DNA of 64,000 nt from Linanthus parryae (Eukaryota > Streptophyta > Magnoliopsida > Ericales > Polemoniaceae), in contig JALGPY010000002.1 in NCBI GenBank assembly GCA_023055425.1, positions 158,359,345-158,423,344 on the forward strand. Direction: 5' to 3'. A program made the position numbers and the translations under genes. The notes beneath the pieces were generated by a model, which was given only the letters and a program-made list of their open reading frames with translations, was not told the origin of the DNA and searched no databases. Of the stretch, positions 1 through 11,784 are shown piece by piece (the first letter of the stretch is position 1; each line of letters opens with the position of its first letter).

Positions 1-55
<55 letters not shown>

Positions 56-56
56 G
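1..56. repeat. GA microsatellite
   Basis: Almost uninterrupted GA dinucleotide repeat at the window edge. On the minus strand it is a CT tract at the far end of the gypsy LTR described next, comparable to the CT-rich tracts in the leader part of the LTRs at 7780-7990 and 17060-17240. Confidence 0.9.
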
Positions 57-688
57 CTGTGTCTTGGTGTGAAAAACTTGATTTTTGCAGTGGTTTTATA
101 TAAGTCCGGATTGAAGAATCCGGCGACGATTAGGAGAGTTCCCGGATTATTTTCAATTCCGAATCGAACCGCAAAATTGGGTGAAATTGTTTTCTTGAAG
201 CGAAAGAATCAGGTTTTAACGAATAGAGGGTGAATTGGGACGAATTTCCGGCGTTGTGGTGGTGGAGTTCTTGTTTGAATCGGAGAAGGAGTCGGCTTGG
301 TGGAGAACCTGCCGGAGATGTCTTATGTTCGAAGAAGAAGATTGGGGAAGATGAAAGGGAGAAAAAAATCTGGTGTGAGGGGTATATACGGTGACGCGGT
401 GGCTAGATACGTAATAATTAATTAAAACGTGACATTTTGGACACCTCAAAAATGTTACACGACCCACAACTTTTAATAACTAAAAACTTATTTAAATTTT
501 ACAAAAATAACATATAATAACAAAAGTTCAATATTATTATTTTTCTTAACATAAATATATAGCTAAAAATATAAATAAAATATATAACTCATGAAAAATA
601 ATTAAAAATTATTTTTATAATTCCTACTAACGTCCCCAAAATATTCACTAAACTACTAACAATACCCCCAAAATTACGGGGTATTACA
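1..688 (-). repeat. Ty3/gypsy LTR, partial (cut by window edge)
   Basis: Read on the minus strand from 688, the sequence starts TGTAATACCCCG, a typical start of plant gypsy LTRs, and is preceded by a purine tract (689-705). A TATA-like stretch near 385-390 and a pyrimidine-rich leader follow. The LTR runs off the left edge, so its length and partner are unknown. The 83-codon minus-strand ORF at 216-467 lies inside it and is not a convincing gene. Confidence 0.6.
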
Positions 689-705
689 TCACATCTCCCT
701 TAAAA
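689..705 (-). promoter_or_regulatory. Polypurine tract of the gypsy element
   Basis: The minus strand reads TTTTAAGGGAGATGTGA directly before the LTR start. This is the usual position of the plus-strand DNA priming site of an LTR retrotransposon. An exact 17-bp copy lies at 832-848. Confidence 0.55.
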
Positions 706-1116
706 CAAAGCTTTGTCCCCGAAGCTTAAACTAACTCCCCAACAAATGCAGTTCATGCAATTCTAACGCACAAGTAATAGCAAGACATGTAATACTAAAC
801 GGGATGGGTATTGAAATGCACGGCTGTTAAATCACATCTCCCTTAAAAGGAGTTACGTCCCTGTCACTCGACCTCGCACACACCTACAAATTTAGAAATA
901 TAATTCACTAGCTAGCAATGACGAGGTGTCGAAACTGATGCTCCTAATTTAGGCAAACTAAAGCGTTTAAGATGGATAGGGTTATACCAGCTATTGTATT
1001 GGCCTTGGTTTCCAAATTGGTTGACATTTTACTCATTGTAACCTTCTTCGGGGTTTCCTTCTCGGTTGGTCATAGATGGTGGTAAACAGGATGGGTATTG
1101 AAATGCACGGTTGTTA
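706..1116 (-). other. Gypsy internal remnant with short duplications
   Basis: This is decayed 3' internal sequence next to the gypsy LTR. A 36-bp motif occurs at 796-831 and 1083-1118 with two mismatches, and the 17-bp purine-tract sequence recurs at 832-848. One minus-strand frame near 930-1080 is rich in Asn, Gln and Tyr and may come from a gag protein. No intact gene is visible. The junction with the copia fragment falls at about 1117. Confidence 0.35.
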
Positions 1117-2698
1117 AAATTCGGATTTTGCCTTCATAAGGTATACAAATCCATATCTACTGAAATCATCAGTGAATGTGATGAAGTAGGTATAACCACC
1201 TCTGGAAGGCGTGGGGAATGGTCCACATACATCGGTATGAGTGCCAATAACTCACTAGTCCTTTCTTATTGAAAGGGGAATTTGTCATTTTTCCTAATAA
1301 ACAAGATTCACATGTCTCATATGATTCCAAATCAAATGAGTCTAGAAGTCCATCCTTATGGAGTCTAGATATGCGTTTCTCATCTATATGGCCTAAACGA
1401 CAGTGCCATAGATATGTAGGATTTAAATCATTAGTTTTAATCCTTTTAGTATTTATGTTATAGATTAGACTATTTAGATCAAGGATATATAATCCATTAG
1501 ACAAATGCGCACTACAATAGTGCATACTATCAAAATAAATGAAGCAACACTTGTCCTTTATTGAAATAGAAAAACCCTTCTCGTCCAAACAAGAAATGGA
1601 AATAATGTTTCTGCTCATAGCAGGCACATACAAAAAATTGTCTAATTCTAAAATAAGTCCAGAAGGCAAAGATAGCTCATAAACGCCTGCAGCTAATGCA
1701 GCAACTCTTGCTCCATTCCCGAAGCGCAGATCAATCTCCCCTTTACTCAATTTTCTACTTCTTTTCAAATCCTGCACATTACGACAAATGTGAGAACCAC
1801 ACCTGGTATCTAATACCCAAGATGAAGAAATAGAAAGATTGACGTCTATAACATAAATACCTGGTGGTGGTGGAGTCACTATTCCATGATTTTTATCCTC
1901 CAGATATTTAGGGCAATTCCTCCTCCAGTGACCCGGCTGGCTGCAGTAGTGGCATTCACCTTTAGCCACGCCTCCACTAGGCTTTAGGGCTTCCTTGGAT
2001 TTCGCATCTTTCTTGCGCTTTCCTTTGGAAGTAGAGGCAACTCCTTTGCCCTTCTTCTTATGCACCATCATTATGGCCTTGCCCTTGCCTTTGTTAACGC
2101 TCTGTTCCGCTGTCTTTAGGATATTCAACAAGTCTGACAGAGTCTTACTGATCTCGTTCATATTATAGTTCATGTTGAACTGATTATAACTGTCAGGCAA
2201 CGATTGCAAGACAAGATCAGTAGCCAAATCTTGGCCCAGTGGGAATCCCAGTCTCTCAAGGTTCTCAATGTACCCGATCATTCGGAGTACGTGAGGTCCT
2301 ACTGGATTCCCCTCTGCAAGACTACTCTTGAATAATGCTTTAGACACTTCATAGCGCTCATGCCTTGCTTGTTCCTGAAACAATTGTTTCAAGTGTATGA
2401 TCATATCATAGGCTTCCATATTCTCATGCTGCTTCTGAAGCTTAGGAGTCATGGTGCAAAGCATGAGGCAAGTCACGTCATTAGAATCATCAATATGTTT
2501 CTGACGTACCCTCACATCCGCTAGAACAGACTCATCTTGTGGTGGGGCTGGAATTGGAGTGTCCAAGACGTACAACTTCTTTTCTTGCTTAAGGACAATC
2601 CTTAAGTTTCTGTACCAGTCAAGGAAATTCGTTACAGTCAGTTTATCCTTCTCAAGGACAGATTGTAGGGATGAAGTCGATGCGTTGTTGTTTGCCAT
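1117..2698 (-). pseudogene. Ty1/copia gag-protease-integrase fragment
   Basis: A gag-pol fragment of a Ty1/copia retrotransposon. The likely start is the ATG at 2698 (MANNNAS); the open frame extends a little further upstream without support. In order: a gag domain (about residues 15-200), a CCHC zinc knuckle (CHYCSQPGHWRRNC), a retropepsin region whose active-site triad reads DTR instead of DTG, and the pre-integrase zinc region (WHCRLGH followed by CESCLLGK). The frame is lost near 1250; the next integrase segment ([12 protein letters not shown]) continues in another frame to about 1120 and stops there. Reverse transcriptase and RNase H are absent. It is a non-autonomous relic, possibly of the Tork/Angela group, but the clade is a guess. 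Confidence 0.85.
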
Positions 2699-3755
2699 TT
2701 GGAATTCTACAAAACGAGAAATGTGCAATTTTAGTATTTTGAACAATTTAACTATATTCAATAATGGCTAGATCATCAAATATAGCTTCCACTATTTTCC
2801 TCGGATTAATAGCCCTCACCATTAATGCGGAAAATATCATTATATTTTCTAGTAGGTCCAAGATCCCTTTTTCACTTCTTCCTGGGCTTGATTTGGCAAG
2901 TCACCCAAAAATAGGTTATTTAGGTAGGAATCATTCCAATTGCATCCCATGCAACTCTTCGTCCAATTAGGTGAATAACTCTTTATTCTTTATCATATGG
3001 ATAACGCCTAATTGTCATGCCTCTAGGCTCATCAATCCAATTGAATCTTGCCCAGTTGCGTCCAACCTCTTACTTCAACATACACACATTACTAGCTTGT
3101 GTCGTACGCAACACACCATGGTAAATCGCCTTGCTTTGGCAAGACCGAATTATAATGAACCCTGATCATGAAGGGTGTTTTGGCAAGAGAAGGCAAAACG
3201 CAATATTTAATTGAGGGATTTTTCTTTCTTAATTTGTTTGGTTGATCAAATCAACATGATCTACTTATTTGGATTGGGAAATCCACAATAAAAGATCAAC
3301 CTTGTTTATTATTATCTTGTTAACATTTTGCTAGTATCACCATACACACAAAAATAAATAACAAGACATAAATAATAAACATCCACAAAATAAAAAACGT
3401 GGCATGGATATGGCCCCTAGACTAATGATATTATCAAGCCAATGATAATATCCAATTGCCCTAAAGTGACAAACTCATCTCCATGTGCTCCACCATAGCC
3501 ACACGCGTAGGGGGTGTCTTCTTTGTCTTTTGGCTCCTTTGGTTCTCTGGTCTTCTTCTGCATGCTCTTGGCTATCATCTAAATATTTCTAATTCTAGCC
3601 TAACATCTAGAATAAATAAATAAAATACCTCACATGTCGAGGAGAAAAGACGACTCGCAGGCCGTAAAACCTAATTAATTATTACATTAATTTGATCAGC
3701 TCGCAGGCCGTAAACCGAACCACAAAGCAATAAACATCCACAGCCCTAGGCCATA
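2699..3755 (-). other. Non-coding sequence upstream of the copia gag
   Basis: This AT-rich stretch lies 5' of the copia gag on the minus strand and has no protein similarity that I recognise. It is probably leader or LTR sequence of that element, but I could find neither a tRNA-Met primer site nor clear LTR ends. A 15-bp motif (CTCGCAGGCCGTAAA) occurs twice, near 3654 and 3700. The right border meets the LINE fragment. Confidence 0.3.
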
Positions 3756-6130
3756 TCCATCTCCACTAGTGTTGTGGTTGACTTCATCTTCCCAAATATT
3801 CCATTCTTAAGCACGCTTATAGCTACTTGAGAATCAGATTCCACTTCAACTTTACTGTAGTGTAGCTCCCTAGCCAGTTGAAGACTTACTTGAATGGCGA
3901 TGAGCTCTGCGTTAAGAGGTCATCTCTGCCTGGGTAGGCCCTGATGTCGAGTCGCAATGAAGCTCCCTTTTTAATTGCGTATTGTGAAACCTACTCCCGT
4001 CGCCGACCCAGATTCCGACCAAGCTGCGCCTGAATTCAATTTAACTCGGCCCGGAGCTGGGCCTTCCCACCGTCTTTCACCATATTTAGGAATCATAAAG
4101 ATGTCTCCCATCAAGCCTTTAATTTTTGATTCTTTGAACCACTGGAGATAATCTTTCCCCATGTTTGCAACTTCAGAGGGGGTCTTGGACATATTGTTGA
4201 AACGTAAATTTTTCAGCTGTCACCAAATCGCCCAAATCGTAACAAAAAAAACCTCACTCAGATCAATCGAATTATTATTCAAAACTACAAAAATGATTTC
4301 CTTCGCATTACCCGACAGAGACTCCTCAAAATTCTCGCTGATTGCTTCAATCCAAACCTCCTGGGCGTACCTTCACTGAAAGAGAATATGGTTTTCGGTT
4401 TCCATGTCGTCTTCACAGGCATGGCAAGTGGTTGGGGCTGTTACTCCACGATTCCTCAAGTTTGTAGCCATTGCCAAAAACGAATGTCGCGCCCTCTAGG
4501 TAGTTTGTATCATTTTCTTTGGAATTTTGAGATGGCATAACTTGTTCAAACATGGTCTATCAATATGTCTCGACGAAGAAGATGGTTCACATTTTGTCCT
4601 TAGAAGGTAAGCTTTATACCCGAATTCCACATTATACAACCCATCATCCAAAAAACCCCAGGAAAACGAATCTGAGGAGGTAATATTATGCAATGGAATA
4701 GTGCTATTGATATCCACATCTACTGGTATTAACAATTGAGCAAGTCTTGTTTCATCCCATCTTTGGGCCGACTGGTCTAGAAGCGAGCTTACCTTCAAAT
4801 TTTCACTACCAACAGGGCAGCTCGTGATGACCTTAAAGGTACTAAATCGCGGAATCCAATTGTCTTTGAAAACACGTATTGTATTGCCATCTCCCACTTT
4901 CCAATACAGCCCTGATTTGATTAAATATCTACCCGCTAGAATACTTCAAAAATCGTACGAGATTTGAGTGTTTGGAAGTTCTTCAACGTCACAAATTGTA
5001 GAGTTGCGGTAATACATGGCTTTCAACACCCTACTAATAAGACTTTCCAGATTTCTCAACAATATGCAAGTATGTTTGGCTAACAGAGCAATATTGAAAT
5101 CATGAAAGTCTCGAAAACCGATACCTCAATATTCTTTTGATCTCTTGATTTTCTCCCATGCCACCCAATAAATCTTCTTTTGACTATCATCTCCACCCCA
5201 CCAAAATTGGTAAACAAGGCGCTCAAGATCTAATCGAATCTTCTTTGGGATCATAAAACAACTCATAGCGTAATTAGGCATGGCCTGAATAACAACTTTG
5301 ACAAGGACTTCGTTTCCAGCTGCAGATAATTCTTTAGCGTTCCACCCTTTTAACTTTCTTTGCACCGTTTCCGGTAAAAAGGCAAAAGTTGTCGTTCGAC
5401 GTCTTCCAATAGTTGTTGGCAACCCCAAGTAACTATCATGCTCGGTGACAAGAGGAACTCCGCAAAGCTGACTCAACAGAACTTTTTCTTCCTCACCAAC
5501 GTTATTTGAGAATAAAACTGAGGATTTCTCGAGGTTCAGTCTTTGACCCAAAACTTCTTCATATTGTTGCAAAATCTCACGAAGGGTAGTAATCTCATAA
5601 CTTGTGGCCTTCATAAAGAGGAGGATGTCATCTGAAAAACACATGTGTGATATAATCGGACCACCCCTAGATGCTGCTAGGCCAGAGAGACGGCCATCCT
5701 GCACAGCAAGAGTCAAACTGTGTGAGAGAGTTTCACTAACAAGTAAGAACAAGTAGGGCGATAAAGGACATCCTTGGCGTAGTCCACTTTCAGCAATGAT
5801 AGATCCCTTCACTTCTCCATTGATAATGAGACAATATGATACTGTTGTCACACATTTTATTACTAGATTGATCCACCTGAGCCCAAAACCCATCCTTTCT
5901 AGCATTGCACGTAAAAAATTCCATTCAACTCTTTCATAAGCTTTGCCCATATCAGCTTTGAGAGCCAAAAAACCGACTCTGCCTTTCTTCCTGTTCTTCA
6001 TAGTGTGAAGAAGCTCAACGATTGTAGTAGTATTATCATAGATAAGCCTTCCACGCACAAAGGCACTCTGATTTTTCGCTATCAAAGAACTCAAAATAGT
6101 CTTCAATCTTTCGCCATTGGTTTGAGACAT
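3756..6130 (-). pseudogene. L1-type LINE ORF2 relic, 5'-truncated
   Basis: Minus-strand remains of a plant L1-type non-LTR retrotransposon. The block at 5126-6130 is a reverse transcriptase with AFVRGRLI, GLRQGCPLSPYLF and the catalytic box as FSDD (usually FADD), then the thumb region and the FWWG motif. The block at 4496-4897 matches the linker (GDGNTIRVFKDNWIP). Around 4380-4480 a zinc-binding segment (CHACEDDMETENH) is visible. An RNase H domain follows from about 4080 to 3760 in shifted frames, with the AELIAI and ESDSQ motifs still readable. The endonuclease and 5' palm sequence upstream of 6110 are missing. Several frameshifts make it non-functional. Confidence 0.9.
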
Positions 6131-7416
6131 TTCGAGGAAGAGAATATGGTGAAAATTACTGATGAAAACAAGTATGAGAACATAGTGGGTATAAGCGAAA
6201 GAAGATATGGAGGTGGTTGGTTGTTGGACCAGTAATAAATTGGGGGTAGGTTGTGCATGATGAATGTTGTTGACTAATAATAAATTTATTCTGACATTAG
6301 ATATAGCAAGTCAGATTAAAGTAATATGATGACGGAATCAATGGTGGTTGGTAGTCATTACTCATTAATAATAAAGCAGATAAAAATTAAAGCACGGTGG
6401 ATAAAAATGTATACAGGAATAAAAACAAAATAATTATAGAGAAGATAATACATAACTTTTGACACATCGTGACTTTTTTAGCATGCAAAGCATAAAAATA
6501 TAATTATATTTATGATCCGAATTTTCTGGGCTTTTTCGTTTGGGTTGAGAAATGAGATCTTTCGGAGTTGGAATTTGTATGGAGTTGTTCTAGGTTGTCA
6601 TGTATACTTTCTTCAGTGTACAATGGCCTCGTGAAATGATCAAGGATGTATATATGTTTTTCATCAAACCTCGCGACCATGAGAATGTAGTGTGTCCATG
6701 TAACTGATAACCCCTTAATTGGAATCAAATTCTATATTGATTGTCTACCAATTTACGTAATTCTCGGGATCTTTTGATAAGATGTTTGGTCATATTAGTG
6801 AACTATTCGTCTATGTACTTAATTGTAGAGTCCGAGCGTTTTGCGATTAATTTGAGCACCTTATACGTCAAATAGGATCTCAGTATGTTTTTCATTGTTT
6901 GTTTCATTTATCAGAGGCTTGAAGCTTGGATTTGGATCTAAGACGAACTTTGAAATGTAAGGAGCTCAAGAAAATGGCCAAGAAAATAAGAGAAGCAACA
7001 TTGGAGGAGCAAAATTGATAAGCGTTTACTCTTTTGATGATATTTGGAGCTATACAAAGAATTTTAGAGTGAGACCTATGGAAAATGGAAGTATACTCAA
7101 AGAGCATTCCAACGGTAGGTCACACAGCTAAATCGAAGACCGAACGAGGAAGATATAGTCTGTTGAAGATGGAGACAAAAAGTTGTTGCATTCGTACGAC
7201 CACAATACCAAGTCGTACGACTGAAATCACTTAGAAAATTCAGAAAATCAGTCGTACACCAGCTCTCTGCTAGCCGTACGACTAGGAAAGCCATTCTTAC
7301 GACTGGGACAGCACCAGGCGCATCACAATTCGGGGAAAATTCCTAATTTTGCATAAATTTCGATGCGGATTACTCCTGATCGTATGTAAACAAAATGGGA
7401 TAAAAAAAGGAAAGAG
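6131..7416. other. Unassigned repeat-like sequence; weak Ulp1-like remnant; probable 5' part of an Athila-type LTR
   Basis: There is no intact gene here. On the minus strand, 6510-6728 encodes a short stretch (THYILMVARF, KHIYILDHF) resembling the His and Asp regions of Ulp1/C48 proteases, which are common in plant transposons; this is weak. The part nearest 7416 is inferred to belong to the LTR interrupted by the chromovirus, because an Athila-type primer site and gag follow on the far side. Several CGTACGAC motifs cluster at 7192-7300. The left LTR border is not resolved. Confidence 0.3.
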
Positions 7417-7421
7417 ATGAC
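7417..7421. repeat. Target-site duplication ATGAC (left)
   Basis: ATGAC immediately precedes the left LTR and is repeated immediately after the right LTR at 19036-19040. A 5-bp duplication is what LTR retrotransposon integrases produce. Confidence 0.85.
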
Positions 7422-9782
7422 TAAAATAACCCGTTTTGTAGCAATGGGTATTTCGTATAATTATGATATGTGTTGGGAGTTAAGTATAACTATTTGGAGT
7501 TGTTTATAATTGATTACTAGCAATTGGGGGTCTTTGTGACATTAATCTAAAAGTTGTAGTGTCTTTTAATCGAGTTTGGGGGAGGTTATTGCCTTTTTGG
7601 CTAAACTATTGGGGTTGAAGTGTCTTTTTCAACTGATTAGTTATCAGTTTGACCTGGGAATTTTAATTGATGGAAACAAATATTCCCATAAAGTTTTATT
7701 CCTTCCCATCAATTATTTCTTTCTTTCTTGGTCCAAAAAACTAAAAAACCCTAGATCTTTTCCTTCTTTTCTTTTTTCCCAACACTCACGTCTCTCTCTC
7801 TCACCCGACCCTCACTCTCTCTCTCTCGTCTCTCTCTTTGGCCGACGGCAAGAAGAAGCAGCGGCAGCACCGCCGCCGCCGCCTCTCTCTCTCTCTTTCG
7901 TGCGCAGGTAATCTCTTCTCTCTCTATCTTTTCTCTTTCTCTCTTCTCTTTTCTTTTTCTTCTTTTTTTCTCTCTTCCCGTCCGTCCGTCGGACCCTCCA
8001 TGGGAAGCGGTCTTTTGCTCTCTTTTGCTCTTGAGTTCTTGTTGATATCTTGTACTCTTGAATTCTTTATTTCGAATCATGTATGAAGCATGTAATCTTA
8101 AATTTCCAGATTTATATTGTTAGTTTCATCGTTCATGGAATCGTATGATTAGTAATCAAGTTTTAGGGTTTATCATGTTCATGAGTGATGGGAAAAACCC
8201 TAGTTTGGAGGAGAAGTTTGATTAAGCAATTTGGGTGATTGGATGATCATAGTATGTGGGTAACAACCTGATTTGATGTTGGGAATCATGTTATATTAGG
8301 TTTAGTATGAATATAGGATGAACTAGATGCTTGGGGGAAAAGTTTCTTGAAAATTGATAATTCCCGTATGTGTGTTTTGGATGAAATTGGAAACTTGAAG
8401 CTAGTGTAACTTTTGATCCATGAATCGAAATTAAGATCCGTTTGAGGTTAAACCTATTATTTAGAAAGTTTTGAATCTAATGAAACTGTTTTTGATCCAA
8501 GATCTGTTCGGGAAATTGGAGAATCAAATTGGTGGAGTTATGATAGGTTATGTATGCTTTAGGTTAGAGGATTCTGGGGCAAGGTTTTAGGTGTTGTTTT
8601 GAAGTATGAATTAAGTGGGATGTTAGGTTGGTACTAGAACCCTAAACCATTGACTATCATGTGCATGTAGATAGTATAGCGAGTATATTGCTAGAATAGT
8701 TGTGTTGATTAGAATATTGCTACGTGTAGGTGACGAGTTCGTCGACGACGAGTACGTAGAGTACTGTGATTGATTGCGATAGTTGGATTTTACTTCGAGG
8801 TAAGTAAATGTGCCAAGCCTAGTGTGCTTTTATCTCTTTCGTGTCAATTGAATACTTTGATTTGTTACGTCTCAAAATGTGTTTACGTGCTACATGACTT
8901 GAAATACATGATTTCTACTTGTTAAATGCTTTTGCTGAAAACATCACCATGATATTAATGAACTGTAACGTAAAGTGGAAGAAGTTGTGCGGAGCCATTA
9001 TTATTATCTTTGGGCGTGTTGGCTGCAGTCCCTTCCCTTTCGATCCGGTTGCAAGTCCCCGGATAGCGGCATGTACTCACTCCTCTGGCCGACGTAGTCT
9101 TAGGGGGTGTCGACACTTAAGGTCATGGAAGTTGTGGTTTATTTGAGTTTCCCCGTCACAACGAATTAATAATGATGATTTTTGGATTTGAGTATGCTAA
9201 TAGAAAAAGAATTTGAAATGTTTTGATTTTTCCTTTAAGGGATAATGGTTGTAATGAAAATTGTATGGAATTGGAAACTTATATGTTTCATACGAGTCTC
9301 AACTATATTTCACTATGATTTGGAAAAACTCTTACTCTCAAGAAAGAATCACTGATTTTGAAACTCGTATCGTCGTTTTACATGCTTGGATGTTTCTTAC
9401 CAATATTTATTGCTGATTTTATGCTGTGGTGTTTCTTTTTCTTTCCGCACCACAGGTCTTGAAGATGGGACTTTGGATTAGAAGGGATCGCGAATCATAC
9501 ATTAGTTTATTTCTTAGTTGAACACTTAGTTTCTTTTTGAGAAAGTTAGTGATATGTTTCCTTTCGTTTTGGAACGGTTTGTTAGTTTTAAACACTTAGT
9601 TTGTATGCTAATGTTTGGGGGAAAGACAAGGTTTAATTAATTTTAAAAATGCTTTTAGTTATTAATTTTGGTTGGTTGTTAGCTTGAGACCTGCTTTTAA
9701 CATCCTTGTATTCTGGTTCCTCTCGGGTACGGAGTGGCACTCCCGGGTCTCGGGCTTGGTCGTCAAATTCCGGGGTGTTACA
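7422..9782 (+). repeat. 5' LTR of the chromovirus
   Basis: About 2.36 kb, aligned to 16689-19035 along its whole length. The start is TAAAATA, where the 3' LTR has TGAAATA, so the terminal TG has mutated to TA; the end is GGTGTTACA. A CT-rich tract lies at 7790-7990. The TATA-like element of the 3' LTR (TATAAAA) reads CTAAAAAA here at about 7741. A 15-bp stretch near 8740-8755 is absent from the 3' LTR. ORFs at 7576-8086 and 8919-9146 are LTR sequence, not genes. Confidence 0.9.
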
Positions 9783-9784
9783 GG

Positions 9785-9797
9785 TGGAATCAAAGCC
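9785..9797 (+). promoter_or_regulatory. Primer-binding site (tRNA-Met type, degraded)
   Basis: TGGAATCAAAGCC begins 2 bp after the 5' LTR. The usual plant initiator-Met primer site begins TGGTATCAGAGCC, so it matches at 11 of 13 positions. It marks the minus-strand DNA start of the element. Confidence 0.8.
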
Positions 9798-10196
9798 CGA
9801 CATCTGATAAAAGAAGTTAAATTCTGTTAGGGTAACAAAAATGGACATAGGGAAAATAAATTAAAATTCGACAAGTCGTTGGGTATTTGGGCATAATCGT
9901 TAGGATTGTTGTGTGTGTAAGTCTTTAGAAAATAGGATAGAAAGTGTGTACAACCACCCATCCACTCCTAGTCAAGAGTTTTACCCGCCCGAGTAAATAC
10001 GTAAGTTGGTTTGGAGGCGTTTCGTTGGAGTTCGGGTTGAGATCAAAAGGTTTGGCGATTTCTTTTTTTTCAGGAAGCCTTGTATGACTCAAATTTGAAG
10101 TTTTGGGAGTTGTACTCAAGTTATGAGAGTAGTTATTTTTTGTTACGATATATACCTTGTGAAATTAGAGATTTATTAAGTTGTTTCCTCTTGTAG

Positions 10197-10720
10197 ATGG
10201 CTAGAACTAAGCATACAGCAAGGAACCGTGTGATGCCAATTGATAAGCACCATGTTGTGACACGTTGGGTTGAAGGTGAAGACTTTCTAGATTTTCGTGA
10301 CCGTGTGGTTCAGTATTGTGAGGATAGGTTCCATGCCTTAGATTTTCCTCGGTATAGGAATCCAGCTTTTCAGGCTTACGGTATGGTGAAGGCGTTATCT
10401 ATGTGACCCATGTTTGGGGACATTATTACAAAGTATAACAACATCCAGGGCAGGTCCGATCGTCTGAATGATAGGGATTATCGTTGCCAAGGTGAATGGA
10501 CGGTAAGTGCAGATTTTATATGCAAGTTGTTGATGGAGACTCATCTTAAGTGGCAAAGTTATACAGTTATTGAGATAGAGTCTAGTGATGAATAAGACGT
10601 GATCTACATAAGCTCTAGCGAGGATGAAGAGGTTGAAGAAGATCATATGGAAGATGATGGAGCTGATGAAGATCCAATTGAGATGAAGAATTTGAAGAAG
10701 ATCCTGATGAAGAAGAATAA
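10197..10720 (+). pseudogene. Accessory leader ORF with histone H3-like N-terminus and acidic tail
   Basis: An extra reading frame between the primer site and gag. The start ATG at 10197 directly follows a splice-acceptor-like pyrimidine tract ending TTGTAG. The protein begins MARTKHTARNR; residues 2-9 match the histone H3 tail (ARTKQTAR) in seven of eight positions, with the H3 Lys4 equivalent kept and Lys9 replaced by Asn. The frame is broken by TGA at 10404-10406 and TAA at 10593-10595, but stays readable in the same frame. The C-terminal part has two hydrophobic-then-acidic motifs (VIEIESSDE; VIYISSSEDEE) resembling SUMO-interaction motifs, then a Glu/Asp-rich tail that reaches TAA at 10718 after one frame change. 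I do not recognise a known family, and the function is unknown. The product may bind chromatin readers, but that is inference. Confidence 0.55.
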
Positions 10721-10749
10721 TTCGATGGAAGTGATGATGATGAGTGGTA

Positions 10750-11784
10750 GTTATGTTAGAATTGTTTAATTTCTTAGACTTTGATGCATTTTAGAGTTTA
10801 TAGTGGGTTTGAATAAGGCTATGATGCCAAACAATACTTTGGAGTTTCTTGGATGATTTCTTTTGCATAGCCACTTTTGGGCTAGAGACGATTGTTAGTA
10901 GTTTAATTAGGTGGATTTTGTTTTCGTGATGGAGATGATACTCGTCATTTGAGAACCCGATTTGGGGAGTTTAATAAATTCAGCTTTCTGAATTTCGGAG
11001 TATGATTTGATAGATCACGGTTGTATTATGTTTTGTTACCATTGATTAAGTGATTAGGAAGCGTTCATGAAGTTAGAACGCAAGGACATTGATTTTTGAT
11101 GTTGTTGAATCTGGGCAGCAGTGAGTTTTTGTTGTAACAGACGTGTGTAATTTCGGAGTTATTTTTCCTTGATTTTTCCCCAGAAATTAGACATACCCAG
11201 GTATCTCCCATAAAAAATTTAGCTCCATTAGAGTTCTCTAGATTTAGTCATGAATTTTCCAAGTGGGATATTCAGTAGCAGAATTGTAAAGTGACTTGCT
11301 GTAGTATTTTTGATGTTTACCTACCTTCCAGATCTTGTATGATTCTCAAATTTTTATGGTAGATAGTAGACACATGGGGCTAAGTCTGGCTCGTTTTGAA
11401 GGATTTAAAGTCAGTTTATGACGTTGCAAAGTCCGAGTTCATATTCTGGTCGCCTGTGACAGCAGTTGTAGTGATCTTTGGATAACTTGAGTTCTATATA
11501 TTATTTTGAGTTGATTCTTCTTGATTATGAAAGATAACTAAGAAAGGTTGTTGCACACCAAAATTTGTAATTTTTTCTTGTACGATCGATCACTTTTCCC
11601 ATTTTTAAAGGAAGCATGAAAAACGAGACGTGATCAGTCTACGTGTAATTGTATGAGAAATTGATTGTTTAGTGAACAATGTGCAACCTTACTTGCTTAA
11701 TTGCTCATTAGGAGACATATGTTTCTTTCTTACTTTTACTTCATGGTATGTTTAAATAATACAATAGGTTATAGTGTAGGGATT
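10750..11784 (+). other. Non-coding spacer between leader ORF and gag
   Basis: About 1 kb of internal element sequence without a convincing frame, AT-rich and stop-dense. It may hold untranslated leader, packaging signals or an intron of the genomic RNA. I see no specific motif. Confidence 0.5.

Noticed and set aside
216..467. 83-codon minus-strand ORF as a host gene
   Set aside because: Lies inside a gypsy LTR leader; no domain.
6510..6728. Ulp1-type protease gene
   Set aside because: Only two short motif-like stretches are visible and there is no Cys region; too weak to call as a gene.
7576..8086. ORFs in the chromovirus 5' LTR (and 16935-17353 in the 3' LTR)
   Set aside because: Both copies lie in the CT-rich LTR leader and are not conserved as protein between the two LTRs.
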